NCBI GenBank assembly: GCA_947588985.1
Contig: CANQBG010000005.1
Location: forward strand, 1 to 63,443
Source: an uncultured Clostridia bacterium
GTDB taxonomy: Bacteria > Bacillota > Clostridia > Christensenellales > Borkfalkiaceae
Length of the DNA stretch: 63,443 bases
Reading direction: 5' to 3'
Positions 44,235-52,489 of the stretch are shown here, piece by piece. The notes beneath the pieces were generated by a model. That model saw nothing but the letters and a program-made list of their open reading frames with translations. It was not told where the DNA came from and made no database searches. Both the position numbers and the translations under genes were made by a program. Numbering within the stretch: the stretch's first letter is position 1; each line of letters begins with the position of its first letter.

Positions 44235-45866
44235 ATGAACACTGTTTTCGGCCTGCTCCTTGCGACGATGGATATGGGCCTTGCCATAGGCCTGATAATC
44301 GGTCTCTTTGTGATAGGCGCCGCCGTGGCCGGAGGGCTCGGATGGTTTTTCACCAAGAGACATCTCGAAAAAGTTTCCAAGAAAAGGTCCGAACAAAAAC
44401 TCGATGAAACTTCGAACCGCGTGGAGGAAATGCTCCGGACGGCGGAAGAGAAGTGTAAACAGTTAAAAAAGGAAGCAATTTTAGAGTCGAAGGAGCAGGA
44501 TCTCAAAAGACGCAACGAATTCGAACAGGAGATGAAGGAGAAGCGCGCGGAGCAAAGCCGCGTCGAAGCCCGTCTCTCCCGTCAGGAGGACAATCTCGAG
44601 AAGCGGGAGACGGAGATCTCGCGCAAGGAGCAGTCCCTCGAGGACCGAAAGCGCGACCTCGAGAAAAAGTCGGCGGAAGTCCAAAAGACGCAGGAGCAGG
44701 TCTCCCACCAGCACGAACTCATGCTTGCCGAGCTCGAGCGCGTCGCCCAGCTCACCAAGGAGGAGGCCAAAAAGCAGCTCACCGAGGAGATCCTCGATGA
44801 GACGAGAAGAGACCTCGCCATCGAAGTCCGCAACCTCGAACAGCAGGCCAAGGACGAGGCCGAGATGAACGCCAAAAACATCATCACCCTCGCCATCCAG
44901 CGGTGCGCTTCCGACCATGCCTCGGAGTCCACCGTCTCCGTCGTCCCTCTTCCCAACGACGACATGAAGGCCCGCATCATCGGCCGCGAGGGCCGCAACA
45001 TCCGTGCCATCGAAAACGCCACGGGCATCGAACTCATCATCGACGATACGCCCGAAGTCGTCATCCTCTCGGGCTTCGACCCTGTGAGACGGGAGATCGC
45101 CCGCCTCACCCTCGAGAAGCTCATTGCCGACGGCCGCATCCACCCCGCCCGCATCGAGGAGACGGTGGACAAGGTCACGAAGGAGCTCGATCAGCAGATC
45201 AAGGCCGCGGGCGAGAACGCCATGTTCGAAGTGGGCATCTTCGGCCTGCACCCCGAGATCATCAAGCTCATCGGCCGCCTCAAATTCCGCACGAGCTACG
45301 GGCAGAACGTCTACCGTCACTCCATCGAAGTCGCTCAGCTCGCCGGCCTCATGGCGCAGGAGCTCGGCCTCGACGTCAACTTCGCCAAGCGCGCGGGGCT
45401 TCTGCACGACATCGGAAAGGCCGTCGATCACGAGCAGGAGGGCACCCATATCCAGCTCGGCGCCGATATCGCCAAGAAGTATAAGGAAAACCCGATGATC
45501 GTCAACGCCATCATGGCGCATCACGGCGACGTCGAACCCAAGACCATCGAGGCCGTCCTCGTACAGGCGGCGGACGCCATCTCGGGCGCGCGCCCCGGGG
45601 CGAGAAGGGAGACGGGCGCGGGCTACGTCAAGCGCCTCGAAAAGCTCGAGGAGATCGCCTCCGGCTTCCACGGCGTGGAGCGTAGCTATGCGATACAGGC
45701 GGGAAGAGAGGTGCGCGTCATCGTCAAACCCGAACAGGTCGACGACGCCAAGGCCGTATTCCTCGCCAAGGATATCGCCAAGAAGATCGAGAGCGAGCTC
45801 GAATACCCCGGCCAGATCAAGGTCAACGTCATCCGCGAGTTCCGCAGCGTGGAATTTGCCAAGTAA
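44235..45866 (+). CDS. rny: Ribonuclease Y
   Basis: The 543-residue protein has the full RNase Y plan: an N-terminal membrane anchor (about 15-40), a long Glu/Lys/Arg-rich coiled coil (about 45-210), a KH domain with the [14 protein letters not shown] motif (about 245-258), and an HD domain with the metal-binding HDIGK at H391/D392. It is a membrane-bound endoribonuclease that starts mRNA decay in Firmicutes. AAGGAGG (44223-44229) lies five bases before the ATG. It has its own promoter and terminator. Length and motifs match the family throughout. Confidence 0.97.
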   Translation: MNTVFGLLLATMDMGLAIGLIIGLFVIGAAVAGGLGWFFTKRHLEKVSKKRSEQKLDETSNRVEEMLRTAEEKCKQLKKEAILESKEQDLKRRNEFEQEMKEKRAEQSRVEARLSRQEDNLEKRETEISRKEQSLEDRKRDLEKKSAEVQKTQEQVSHQHELMLAELERVAQLTKEEAKKQLTEEILDETRRDLAIEVRNLEQQAKDEAEMNAKNIITLAIQRCASDHASESTVSVVPLPNDDMKARIIGREGRNIRAIENATGIELIIDDTPEVVILSGFDPVRREIARLTLEKLIADGRIHPARIEETVDKVTKELDQQIKAAGENAMFEVGIFGLHPEIIKLIGRLKFRTSYGQNVYRHSIEVAQLAGLMAQELGLDVNFAKRAGLLHDIGKAVDHEQEGTHIQLGADIAKKYKENPMIVNAIMAHHGDVEPKTIEAVLVQAADAISGARPGARRETGAGYVKRLEKLEEIASGFHGVERSYAIQAGREVRVIVKPEQVDDAKAVFLAKDIAKKIESELEYPGQIKVNVIREFRSVEFAK

Positions 45867-45878
45867 ACCGTCACACGA

Positions 45879-45904
45879 AAAGACGCCCTCGCGGGCGTCT
45901 TTTT
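45879..45904. terminator. Bidirectional terminator of rny and the glycosyltransferase gene
   Basis: GACGCCC (45883-45889), loop TCGC, GGGCGTC (45894-45900), with flanking A- and T-tracts. Confidence 0.88.
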
Positions 45905-45944
45905 GCATGCGATTTATGGGATCGTCGGAAGCATAGAAGGGGAA

Positions 45945-47468
45945 TTATTCGGGCTTGTCGCCTTTTTCGGGCTTCTCGGGGATCTTCCGCTCGGCCGCCA
46001 TGGCCGCGTATTTGCTCGAAGTCCCGCCATAGACGCCCTGCGTGATCTTTTCCGTCTTTTCGTTGATCTTTTCGATCTTCTCCTCGGTGCGGGCCTGAAT
46101 GCCTTCGATGCGCTTGGCCGTCCGCTCGTTGAGGCGGTCGAAGTCCTCGTTGTCCTCCAAGGCGTCGGCACGCTTGGCGGCGGCCTCGTTGACCTTCCCG
46201 ATCTTCTCCTCGGCCTTGGCGCGCTGTTCGGCGGCCTTTTCGGCCATGAGCTCGGAGATGGCCTCCGCCTCCTCCCGCAGTTTATTTTTCATGCGCTGGC
46301 GGCTGTTCCAGAGCAGCTGTGCGATATCGTCCGCGATCTCCTCCGCCCCGTTCTTGGATTTATCGAAGAAGGAGAGCGTACTGCGGATGCCCTCGAGCAG
46401 TTCGGGCCGTTCGATGAGCGTCTCCACCTGCTTTCGGATGCGGCGCGGGCTCACGAAGTGATAGCCGCAGAAATACCGCTCGGTGAAGAGCTCCTGCGTC
46501 GCCCGTTCGATGGGGGAGGCGCAGTAGTCGATGATGATGGGGGTGCCCATCATGACGCTGTCGAGGACGGCATTGGGCCCGCCCTTGGTGATGAAGAGGT
46601 CGCATGCGCCATAGAGCTGGGGCGCGTCTTTTATGAACCCGAAGGTGAGCAGGGTGATGTTGGGCTTCACCTTGTCCTTTTTCGCGTCGAACTTCCGCTT
46701 GAGCTGTTCATTCTTGCCCGCGAGCACGCAGATGGTGAGGGGGTAGTCCGTCTTTAAGAGCTCGTTGCACACCTTTCTCACCTTGGCCTTGGCATACACG
46801 CCGTCCGCGATGACCACGGCAAACTTATCGGCGGGGATGCCGAACTTCTTGCGGTAATATTCCTTGCTCTCGTTGGACTCCGAGACGTCCGCGCGGGTGG
46901 GGAAGGTCGTCTCCACCACATGCCCGTTGGGGAACTTGAGGTCGTAGGCCTGCTTTGTCGCCATGGGGTTGTTGGTATAGATGACGTCGGCACGGTTGTC
47001 CCACCAGCCGTGCACGTTGTTGTCGGGACAATAGGCCACGATGATCACGTTCTGATCATACTTCCGCTTGTATTCTACGGCCGTGTAGAGCAGGAAATAA
47101 TGGGTGCAGATGATGACGTCGGGGCGGTACTTGGTGTACTCCTCGATGGTAGCCTTGGTCTGGGAATAGAAGATCGTGTTGTGGATGATCTTGAGGGTAT
47201 TCTGCGCGCCGAGAATGTGCATGGAGGCAAATTGAATGTCCCCATAGGCGGGCAGTTTGGAATACCATTGGGTGTTGCGGACGAGAAATTCCTCATATTT
47301 GGGCAAGATAGGGTTGTCGCTGTCGCGCAGGATATGGCTCTCTACGATCTCCATCTTGTCGCCGTATTTTTCTTTGAGCGACTCCGCGATCGCCTGCGCG
47401 CTGACGATATGGCCCATTCCGGCTTCCACAAACGTGATGAGGACGCGCGGCTTGTGTTCTTCTTGCAT
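45945..47468 (-). CDS. GT28-type glycosyltransferase (MGDG synthase/MurG-like) with coiled-coil tail
   Basis: The start is the ATG at 47468 (MQEEHKPRVLITFVEAGMGH), after an AAGGTGG site and promoter; a longer frame upstream would run through that promoter. The 507-residue protein has an N-terminal half with the GMGHIVSAQAIAESL motif of MGDG-synthase-like enzymes and a C-terminal GT-B half with the donor site TKGGPNAVLDSVMMGTP near residue 300. Enzymes of this type add sugars to diacylglycerol or cell-wall precursors at the inner membrane face. From about residue 390 there is an unusual Ala/Glu/Lys-rich coiled-coil extension of about 115 residues, which is not part of the catalytic fold. The acceptor cannot be told from sequence. 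Confidence 0.82.
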   Translation of the reverse strand: MQEEHKPRVLITFVEAGMGHIVSAQAIAESLKEKYGDKMEIVESHILRDSDNPILPKYEEFLVRNTQWYSKLPAYGDIQFASMHILGAQNTLKIIHNTIFYSQTKATIEEYTKYRPDVIICTHYFLLYTAVEYKRKYDQNVIIVAYCPDNNVHGWWDNRADVIYTNNPMATKQAYDLKFPNGHVVETTFPTRADVSESNESKEYYRKKFGIPADKFAVVIADGVYAKAKVRKVCNELLKTDYPLTICVLAGKNEQLKRKFDAKKDKVKPNITLLTFGFIKDAPQLYGACDLFITKGGPNAVLDSVMMGTPIIIDYCASPIERATQELFTERYFCGYHFVSPRRIRKQVETLIERPELLEGIRSTLSFFDKSKNGAEEIADDIAQLLWNSRQRMKNKLREEAEAISELMAEKAAEQRAKAEEKIGKVNEAAAKRADALEDNEDFDRLNERTAKRIEGIQARTEEKIEKINEKTEKITQGVYGGTSSKYAAMAAERKIPEKPEKGDKPE

Positions 47469-47504
47469 GAAACCACCTTCGAAACGCAATCTTTTGTCAG
47501 TCCT

Positions 47505-47533
47505 ATTGTACATGAGTTCGAAGAGATTGTCAA
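47505..47533 (-). promoter_or_regulatory. Promoter of the glycosyltransferase gene
   Basis: On the minus strand, TTGACA (47528-47533), 17-base spacer, TACAAT (47505-47510), about 37 bases before the start codon. Confidence 0.82.
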
Positions 47534-47635
47534 GAACTTTTTGCGTTTTCGTATGCGGGAAGTTGAGGTTTCGTGCATAAGTTTGCCGTAGGGAAGAAAT
47601 TTTTTCAAAAATCCGCGTTTTGGCGCGAAGAATGC

Positions 47636-47665
47636 TTGACAAGCCCTTTCGGAATGTGATATGAT
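47636..47665 (+). promoter_or_regulatory. Promoter of tRNA-Val
   Basis: TTGACA (47636-47641), 18-base spacer, TATGAT (47660-47665) with an extended TGn element, 13 bases before the mature tRNA 5' end. Confidence 0.8.
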
Positions 47666-47678
47666 AGCAATGTTGCAC

Positions 47679-47755
<77 letters not shown>

Positions 47756-47756
47756 C

Positions 47757-47819
47757 AAAGCCCTGTATATTGACTTACCGCGGCTCTCCGCATCCAATGG
47801 TCAATATGTGGGGTTTTCG
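47757..47819 (+). terminator. Long hairpin after tRNA-Val, probable terminator
   Basis: AAGCCC plus TATTGAC at the left can pair with GTCAATA plus GGGGTT at the right, ending in TTTT (47816-47819), around a GC-rich centre. Confidence 0.5.
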
Positions 47820-47829
47820 TTTACTTCAG

Positions 47830-48030
47830 AGCTTTTGGGATATCGCCTCCTTGGGGAGGAGCTGTCACGCGTGTGCGCGACTGAGGTGGGGGACCTCGTA
47901 GCCCCCTGTGGGGGAACGCTGCCATCCTGCCCCGACCGAAGTTTCTATTTGTGATTCTAAGGTCGGCACGAGCCGTAGGCGAAGTAGCCCGTAGGGCGAA
48001 GTAAGGATCCCGAAGTACGAAGACCGAACC
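47830..48030. repeat. Probable intergenic repeat element between two tRNA genes
   Basis: A gene-free stretch made of short palindromic pieces: CCTCCTTGGGGAGG (about 47847), GTCACGCGTGTGCGCGAC (about 47863), CCCCCTGTGGGGG (about 47902) and the stutter GTAGGCGAAGTAGCCCGTAGGGCGAAGTA (given in parts near 47968-48004). This composition resembles non-coding mobile repeats of gut Firmicutes, but only one copy is in the window, so the call is tentative. Confidence 0.3.
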
Positions 48031-48129
48031 CGGAATCCTTTCAAAAGAAGTCCAACGCTTTGGGGCAACAGTCCCGTTTGTTGGCAAAGTAATCGAGTAT
48101 ATAAGCGGACGTGGCGGAATGGCAGACGC
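48031..48129 (+). repeat. Left copy of a 99-bp direct repeat (tRNA-Leu 5' flank)
   Basis: Matches 48231-48329 with only a few mismatches at a spacing of exactly 200 bp. It contains 74 bases of tRNA-Leu upstream flank and the first 25 bases of the tRNA. Confidence 0.9.
48105..48129 (+). pseudogene. Truncated tRNA-Leu copy (5' 25 nt)
   Basis: Identical to the first 25 bases of the tRNA-Leu at 48305 (GCGGACGTGGCGGAATGGCA onward), then diverges into unrelated GC-rich sequence. It cannot form a tRNA. Confidence 0.85.
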
Positions 48130-48230
48130 TCGTCGCCGCAAGCTCCGCCCTTGAGCCTTTCCCGCGGTGCGGCAAAGGCATGGTGGCTCCGCTGCGGCTC
48201 CTCTTTCCACAAAAATCCTACGGCTTTTTG

Positions 48231-48329
48231 CGGAATCCTTCCAAATGAAGTCCAACGCTTTGGGGCAACCGTCCCGTTTGTTGGCAAAGTAATCGAGTAT
48301 ATAAGCGGACGTGGCGGAATGGCAGACGC
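48231..48329 (+). repeat. Right copy of the 99-bp direct repeat
   Basis: Partner of 48031-48129; leads directly into the intact tRNA-Leu gene. Confidence 0.9.
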
Positions 48330-48386
48330 GTTGGACTTAGAATCCAATGGGAAACCGTGCAAGTTCGAGTCTTGTCGTCCGCACCA
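48305..48386 (+). tRNA. tRNA-Leu (anticodon UAG)
   Basis: An 82-base class II tRNA: acceptor GCGGACG/CGTCCGC, anticodon stem TTGGA/TCCAA with loop CTTAGAA, a short variable arm, T loop TTCGAGT, and encoded CCA. Confidence 0.94.
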
Positions 48387-48440
48387 ATTCCAAGAGGGCC
48401 GCGGCTTTCATCCGCCGCGGCCCCATCCCCCGGAGGGCAT

Positions 48441-49559
48441 ATGCAAAGGCCGCTTTTGAAGCCCGATTTCACACGGAGCATCGTCAACCTCTCCGCGACG
48501 CTCGCGGAGTATTTGGGCTGTCCCAACGAGAAACCCACCCTGCCCCTGCTTGCCGAGGAACTGAAAAAGGGGTATCGAAACGTCGTCCTCGTCATCCTCG
48601 ACGGCATGGGAATGCACCCGATCGCGCGCAATTTGCCCGATTCCTGCTTCTTTGTCCGCAACATGCGGCAGGTCCTCACCTCCGTCTTTCCCTCCACCAC
48701 GGCCAATGCGACGACGTCCATTCTCACCAATCGCTATCCCATGGAGCACGGCTGGTTCGGTTGGAGCCTCTATTTCGAGGAACTCGGCCGCGCGGTAGAC
48801 CTCTTCCCGGAGGTCGATTCCTTCACGGGCGAGCCCATCGAGGCGGGCTATGTGACGCGCACCCTCCCCGTAGAGGCCTTCTATAAGCAGGCGAAGGGTT
48901 TCGAAACGGCCGCCGTCGTCCCCGAATATTGGCATACCGACATGCAAAATCGCATCGTCGTCCACACACGCGAGGAGATGTACGCCCAAATCGCGGAGCT
49001 CTGCGGGCGTCCGGGCAAGCGCTTTGTCTACGTCTACTGCGCCGAACCCGATTCCACCATGCACCGCTACGGCGTCACCTCGCCCGAGACGCAAACCATG
49101 CTTTGCACCCTCAACGACGGCTTCGCGGCGCTCTCCGAGACGCTCTCCGATACCCTCCTCATCCTCTCCGCCGACCACGGCCAGATCGACGTGGAGGGCA
49201 CCTACGACCTCTATTTGGATGCCGAGATCTCCGCCATGCTCCAATGGCCGGCGTATTTGGAGGCCGGCGCGGCCGCCTTCAAGGTAAAACCGGGCGCAAA
49301 GGACGACTTCGTCCGCCTCTTTACGCAGCGCTACGGGGCCGATTTCGCGCTGTTTTCCGTGGAAAAAATGGTCCGGGAGGGCTATTTCGGCGGGGAACCC
49401 ATCGAAGCGCACGTGCGCCTTTTGGGGGACTTTATCGCGGTGGGGAAGGCGCATAAGATCATGCGGCTCACGCCGCGCAGTCATCCGTTCAAGGGCCACC
49501 ACACCTCCCTCACGGAGGAAATGCTCGTCCCGCTCATCTGGGTCGGCAAGCAAAGATAG
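48441..49559 (+). CDS. Alkaline phosphatase superfamily protein (type I phosphodiesterase/nucleotide pyrophosphatase)
   Basis: The start is the ATG at 48441 with GGAGGG upstream; the in-frame extension to 48357 runs through the tRNA-Leu 3' end and is rejected. The 372-residue protein has the fold's metal and nucleophile motifs in order: VILDGMG near residue 55, the nucleophile threonine in FPSTTANATTS near residue 90, SADHGQID near 245 and HPFKGHHTS near the C-terminus. Such enzymes hydrolyse phosphodiester or pyrophosphate bonds of nucleotides or lipids. No signal peptide is visible, so it is probably cytoplasmic. Exact substrate unknown. Confidence 0.85.
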   Translation: MQRPLLKPDFTRSIVNLSATLAEYLGCPNEKPTLPLLAEELKKGYRNVVLVILDGMGMHPIARNLPDSCFFVRNMRQVLTSVFPSTTANATTSILTNRYPMEHGWFGWSLYFEELGRAVDLFPEVDSFTGEPIEAGYVTRTLPVEAFYKQAKGFETAAVVPEYWHTDMQNRIVVHTREEMYAQIAELCGRPGKRFVYVYCAEPDSTMHRYGVTSPETQTMLCTLNDGFAALSETLSDTLLILSADHGQIDVEGTYDLYLDAEISAMLQWPAYLEAGAAAFKVKPGAKDDFVRLFTQRYGADFALFSVEKMVREGYFGGEPIEAHVRLLGDFIAVGKAHKIMRLTPRSHPFKGHHTSLTEEMLVPLIWVGKQR

Positions 49560-49602
49560 CGCATGCGAGGGGGGCATGTCCGAGGTCTCCCCTCCAAAAT
49601 TC

Positions 49603-49633
49603 AAATCGGACGGCCGCCCGCCGTCCGATTTTT
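49603..49633. terminator. Bidirectional terminator between phosphodiesterase and fumarase genes
   Basis: ATCGGACGG (49605-49613), 7-base loop, CCGTCCGAT (49621-49629), followed by TTTT; the A's and T's on the other side make it usable by the convergent fumarase operon. Confidence 0.82.
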
Positions 49634-49643
49634 CATACCACGA

Positions 49644-50177
49644 TCACTTGGATGTCCGATCGTAAATGCTGTTGCCCGCGCTGTCGATGGCGACGACGAG
49701 GGGGAAGTTTTCCACCTCGAAGCGATAGACGGCCTCACTCAGAAGATCGGGGAAGGCGACGCACTCGCTGCGTTTTACGGCGTTTCCGTAGAGCGCGCCC
49801 GCGCCGCCGATGGCCGCGAAGTAGACCCCGCCGCACTCCTTGAGCGCCGCGCGTACCTCTTCGCTCATCTCGCCTTTGCCGATCATGCCGCCGAGCCCGA
49901 GCCTCAAGAGGCGGGGGGCAAACGCATTCATGCGCGCCGAGGTCGTCGGCCCACAGCTCCCCGAGGCCTTGCCCGCGGGCGCAGGGCAGGGCCCCGCGTA
50001 GTAGATGAATGCGTCTTTGAGCGCAAACGGCAGGGGCATGTCCGCGTCGAGCAGTTCAAAAATGCGCCGATGGGCACAGTCGCGCGCCGTGTAGAGGGTC
50101 CCCGAGAGCAACACCGCGTCTCCCGCGCGGAGGGCTCTCTTTTCATCCGCCGAGAGGGGCAAACGAAGTTCTTTCAT
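49644..50177 (-). CDS. Fumarate hydratase class I, beta (C-terminal) subunit
   Basis: The ATG at 50177 shares one base with the alpha-subunit stop (TGATG); a longer frame upstream overlaps the alpha gene. The 177-residue protein has the beta-domain motifs of two-subunit, iron-sulfur class I fumarases and tartrate dehydratases: LLSGTLYTARDCAHRR near residue 25, YYAGPCPAP and GPTTSARMNAF near 60-85, and MIGKGEMS near 100. Together with the alpha subunit it interconverts fumarate and malate in the cytoplasm, an oxygen-sensitive enzyme that suits an anaerobe. L-tartrate dehydratase cannot be excluded. Confidence 0.9.
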   Translation of the reverse strand: MKELRLPLSADEKRALRAGDAVLLSGTLYTARDCAHRRIFELLDADMPLPFALKDAFIYYAGPCPAPAGKASGSCGPTTSARMNAFAPRLLRLGLGGMIGKGEMSEEVRAALKECGGVYFAAIGGAGALYGNAVKRSECVAFPDLLSEAVYRFEVENFPLVVAIDSAGNSIYDRTSK

Positions 50178-51013
50178 CACAGCACCTCCTGTTCGCACCG
50201 CACGCAATGGCACTGCATATTCACGGCGACGGGCAGCCCCGCAATGTGGGTGGGGGCGATCTCCGCGAGTACGCCGAGTGCGGTCGTCTTGCCGCCGAAG
50301 CCCTGCGGCCCGATCCCGAGCGCTTGGATGCGGGAAAGCGCTTCCTCCTCGATGGAGGCGACGTCCTCCCGCGGATGTCTCGAGCCGAGCGGGCGCGTGA
50401 GCGCCTTTTTGGCAAGGAGGGGGCAGGAATCGAAACTCCCGCCGATCCCCACGCCCACCACGACGGGGGGGCACGGCCGCGAGCCCGCAAGCCTTACGGC
50501 CTCCACGATCGCCCGCACGATCCCCTCCCTACCTTCGGCGGGGGTGAGCATCGAGATCCTGCTCATATTCTCGCTTCCAAACCCCTTCGGAAGGTATGTA
50601 ACGCGGACATGGTCCCCCTCGACGATGTCTACATGCAGATGCGCGGGGGTGTTGTCGCCCGTGTTGACGCGGGTGAGCGGGTCGCAGATGCTCTTTCGGA
50701 AGTTGCCCTCCGCATACGCCCGCCGCACGCCGTCGTCCACGGCCCGCGAGAGCAGTTCTCCCTCGAGCACGACGCCGTTTCCGAGCTCTAAGAGCACCAC
50801 GGCCATGCCGGTATCCTGGCAGACGGGCATGGATTCGCGCGCGGCGATGGCACGATTTTCGAGAATGGTACAAAGGGCATAGCGCGCCGCCCCCGTCTCC
50901 CTCTCCGCGGCCGTCCGCAGTGCGGCGCAGCAGTCGTCCGTGAGGCGGGTGCCCGCCCGCAGTGCAAGCCGAAAGACGCAGTCGGATATCATTTGGGTAT
51001 TTAATGTTCGCAT
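50177..51013 (-). CDS. Fumarate hydratase class I, alpha (N-terminal) subunit
   Basis: I place the start at the ATG at 51013 (MRTLNTQMIS), which coincides with the predicted transcription start; a longer frame to 51097 would read through the promoter. The 278-residue protein has cluster-ligand cysteines in PVCQDTGMA (C65) and SFDSCPLLAKKAL, and the catalytic-domain stretches NTGDNTPAHLHVDIVEGD and GIGPQGFGGKTTALGV. It carries the 4Fe-4S cluster of the enzyme. No Shine-Dalgarno sequence precedes the start, so the mRNA may be leaderless. It diverges from the CPBP protease gene. Confidence 0.92.
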   Translation of the reverse strand: MRTLNTQMISDCVFRLALRAGTRLTDDCCAALRTAAERETGAARYALCTILENRAIAARESMPVCQDTGMAVVLLELGNGVVLEGELLSRAVDDGVRRAYAEGNFRKSICDPLTRVNTGDNTPAHLHVDIVEGDHVRVTYLPKGFGSENMSRISMLTPAEGREGIVRAIVEAVRLAGSRPCPPVVVGVGIGGSFDSCPLLAKKALTRPLGSRHPREDVASIEEEALSRIQALGIGPQGFGGKTTALGVLAEIAPTHIAGLPVAVNMQCHCVRCEQEVL

Positions 51014-51019
51014 GTCATC

Positions 51020-51048
51020 ATTATAGAAATATTTTTGCGAAAAAGCAA
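51020..51048 (-). promoter_or_regulatory. Promoter of the fumarase operon
   Basis: On the minus strand, TTGCTT (51043-51048), 17-base spacer, TATAAT (51020-51025). The start codon begins 7 bases after the -10 box, so initiation would be at or next to the A of the ATG. Confidence 0.78.
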
Positions 51049-51056
51049 GGGATTCC

Positions 51057-51085
51057 TTGAATTTTTCGGGAAAATCCTGTATAAT
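51057..51085 (+). promoter_or_regulatory. Promoter of the CPBP protease gene
   Basis: TTGAAT (51057-51062), 17-base spacer, TATAAT (51080-51085). The ATG at 51092 begins 7 bases after the -10 box. Confidence 0.78.
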
Positions 51086-51091
51086 ATTCTT

Positions 51092-52021
51092 ATGCAAACG
51101 CCAAATCCCTCTCGTTCGCTCACGGAAGCGGGCGTCGATTACTCCATTGCCGCGGTCCTGCCGCTCTTTCTCGGGCTCGTCGCGGGAGTTCTGATGCAGC
51201 TGCTGCTCGGGGAAACGTATTCGGAGACGGTAGCCTACCGCTATCTTTCCTTCCTCCTGCCGCAGGCCTGCATGGCCTTCGCCGCGGCGCTCTTTTTCGG
51301 GCGGAAAGGCCTTCCCGTGCGGAAGGTCTATGCGCCCTGCAAGCTCCGCTACTACCTTCTCGCCCTTTGCCTTGCATTCGGCCTTCTGTTTTTCTTGAGC
51401 GGACTCAACGACTACTTTATAGAATTCCTCCGCCTGCTCGGCTACACGCCGCAGGCCGAGCAGGAAGGGTATTTGGAACCCATCACCTCAGACATGGTAT
51501 CGGGCTTTTTGCTCATACCCACGCTTCTCATCATTGCGGTGCTCCCCGCGATCTTCGAGGAGACCACCTTCCGCGGCATCCAACTCGGTGCGATGCGGGA
51601 GGCGGAATGGGGGACGGCTCCCGCCGTTCTTCTCACGGGCGCGCTCTTCTCGCTCTTCCACGGCAACCCCGAGCAGACCCTCTATCAATTCGTCTGCGGC
51701 GCGTGCTTTGCCCTCCTCGCCGTGCGGAGCGGCAGCCTCTATCCCTCCATGCTCGCCCACTTCCTCAACAACGGCGTCATCCTCGTGCTCGCCGCCTTTT
51801 TCGGCGTCGAGTGGTCTCTCTCGCAGACGGCCGCGATCGTCCTCACCGTCCTCGGCGGGGTAGCCTTTGCGGGCGCGCTCGCATGGCTTTTGCTCGACCG
51901 CACGGGAAAGCGGCGGGGCGGCGTGAAGGAGGGGAAGAAATACTTCCCGGCCGCCCTCATCGGCATCGGCTGTTGCGCGTTCGAGTGGATCTACCTCCTG
52001 ATCGTGGGGTGCCTCGCATGA
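51092..52021 (+). CDS. CPBP-family intramembrane metalloprotease
   Basis: The start at 51092 (MQTPNPSRSLTEAGVDYS) lies right at the predicted transcription start; an upstream in-frame ATG at 51035 precedes the promoter and is rejected. The 309-residue protein has about eight hydrophobic segments and the CAAX-protease/bacteriocin-processing motifs: EETTFRG with E156/E157, the FHGNP motif about 35 residues later, and HFLNNG. These residues bind the metal within the membrane. Members cleave or modify membrane-embedded peptides, and some give immunity to bacteriocins; the substrate here is unknown. It overlaps or abuts rlmH (TGATG). Confidence 0.85.
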   Translation: MQTPNPSRSLTEAGVDYSIAAVLPLFLGLVAGVLMQLLLGETYSETVAYRYLSFLLPQACMAFAAALFFGRKGLPVRKVYAPCKLRYYLLALCLAFGLLFFLSGLNDYFIEFLRLLGYTPQAEQEGYLEPITSDMVSGFLLIPTLLIIAVLPAIFEETTFRGIQLGAMREAEWGTAPAVLLTGALFSLFHGNPEQTLYQFVCGACFALLAVRSGSLYPSMLAHFLNNGVILVLAAFFGVEWSLSQTAAIVLTVLGGVAFAGALAWLLLDRTGKRRGGVKEGKKYFPAALIGIGCCAFEWIYLLIVGCLA

Positions 52022-52455
52022 TGAAGATCACCCTCATCGCAGTCGGGAAGCTCAAGGAGGCCTACCTGCGCGACGCCTGCGCGGAATACGAAAAGCGGCT
52101 CTCGCGATTTTGCAAACTTGAGATCGCGGAACTCCCCGAGCGCAGCGGCCCTGCCGCCGAAGCGGAGGAGATCTTGCGCCGCATCCGGGGATACTGCTAT
52201 GTGCTCGCCATCGAGGGCAATGAGCGCACCTCACCCGCATTCGCCGCCGAACTCCGCGGCCATCTCGATGCGGGGCGGGAGCTCACCTTCGTCATCGGCT
52301 CCTCGTGCGGGCTCGACGCACGGGTGAAGGCGCGCGCCGACGCCCTTCTCTCCTTCTCGAAAATGACCTTCCCGCACCAACTCTTCCGCGTCATGCTCCT
52401 CGAACAGCTCTACCGCGCCTTCATGATCTCGAGCGGCTCGGAGTACCACAAATAG
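52021..52455 (+). CDS. rlmH: 23S rRNA pseudouridine-1915 N3-methyltransferase RlmH
   Basis: The 144-residue protein begins MKITLIAVGKLKE; another ATG three bases upstream (52018) is equally possible. It shows the SPOUT-class signature: FVIGSSCGLD forming the knotted SAM site near residue 95 and the family terminus RVMLLEQLYRAFMI...GSEYHK. It methylates pseudouridine 1915 in helix 69 of 23S rRNA as a homodimer. The start shares bases with the CPBP gene stop, so the two are translated together. Length is as in E. coli and S. aureus orthologues (about 155). Confidence 0.95.
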   Translation: MKITLIAVGKLKEAYLRDACAEYEKRLSRFCKLEIAELPERSGPAAEAEEILRRIRGYCYVLAIEGNERTSPAFAAELRGHLDAGRELTFVIGSSCGLDARVKARADALLSFSKMTFPHQLFRVMLLEQLYRAFMISSGSEYHK

Positions 52456-52489
52456 TGTCATTTCTTCCTGTTTTCGCATAGAATACAGC

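Noticed and set aside
48298-48303. TATATA as a -10 box for tRNA-Leu
   Set aside because: It lies two bases before the mature tRNA end, so transcription would start inside the tRNA.
48357-48440. N-terminal extension of the phosphodiesterase-type protein
   Set aside because: It would translate the 3' half of tRNA-Leu; the ATG at 48441 has its own ribosome site.
51035-51091. Upstream in-frame start for the CPBP protein
   Set aside because: It precedes the -35/-10 elements at 51057-51085 and adds no conserved residues.
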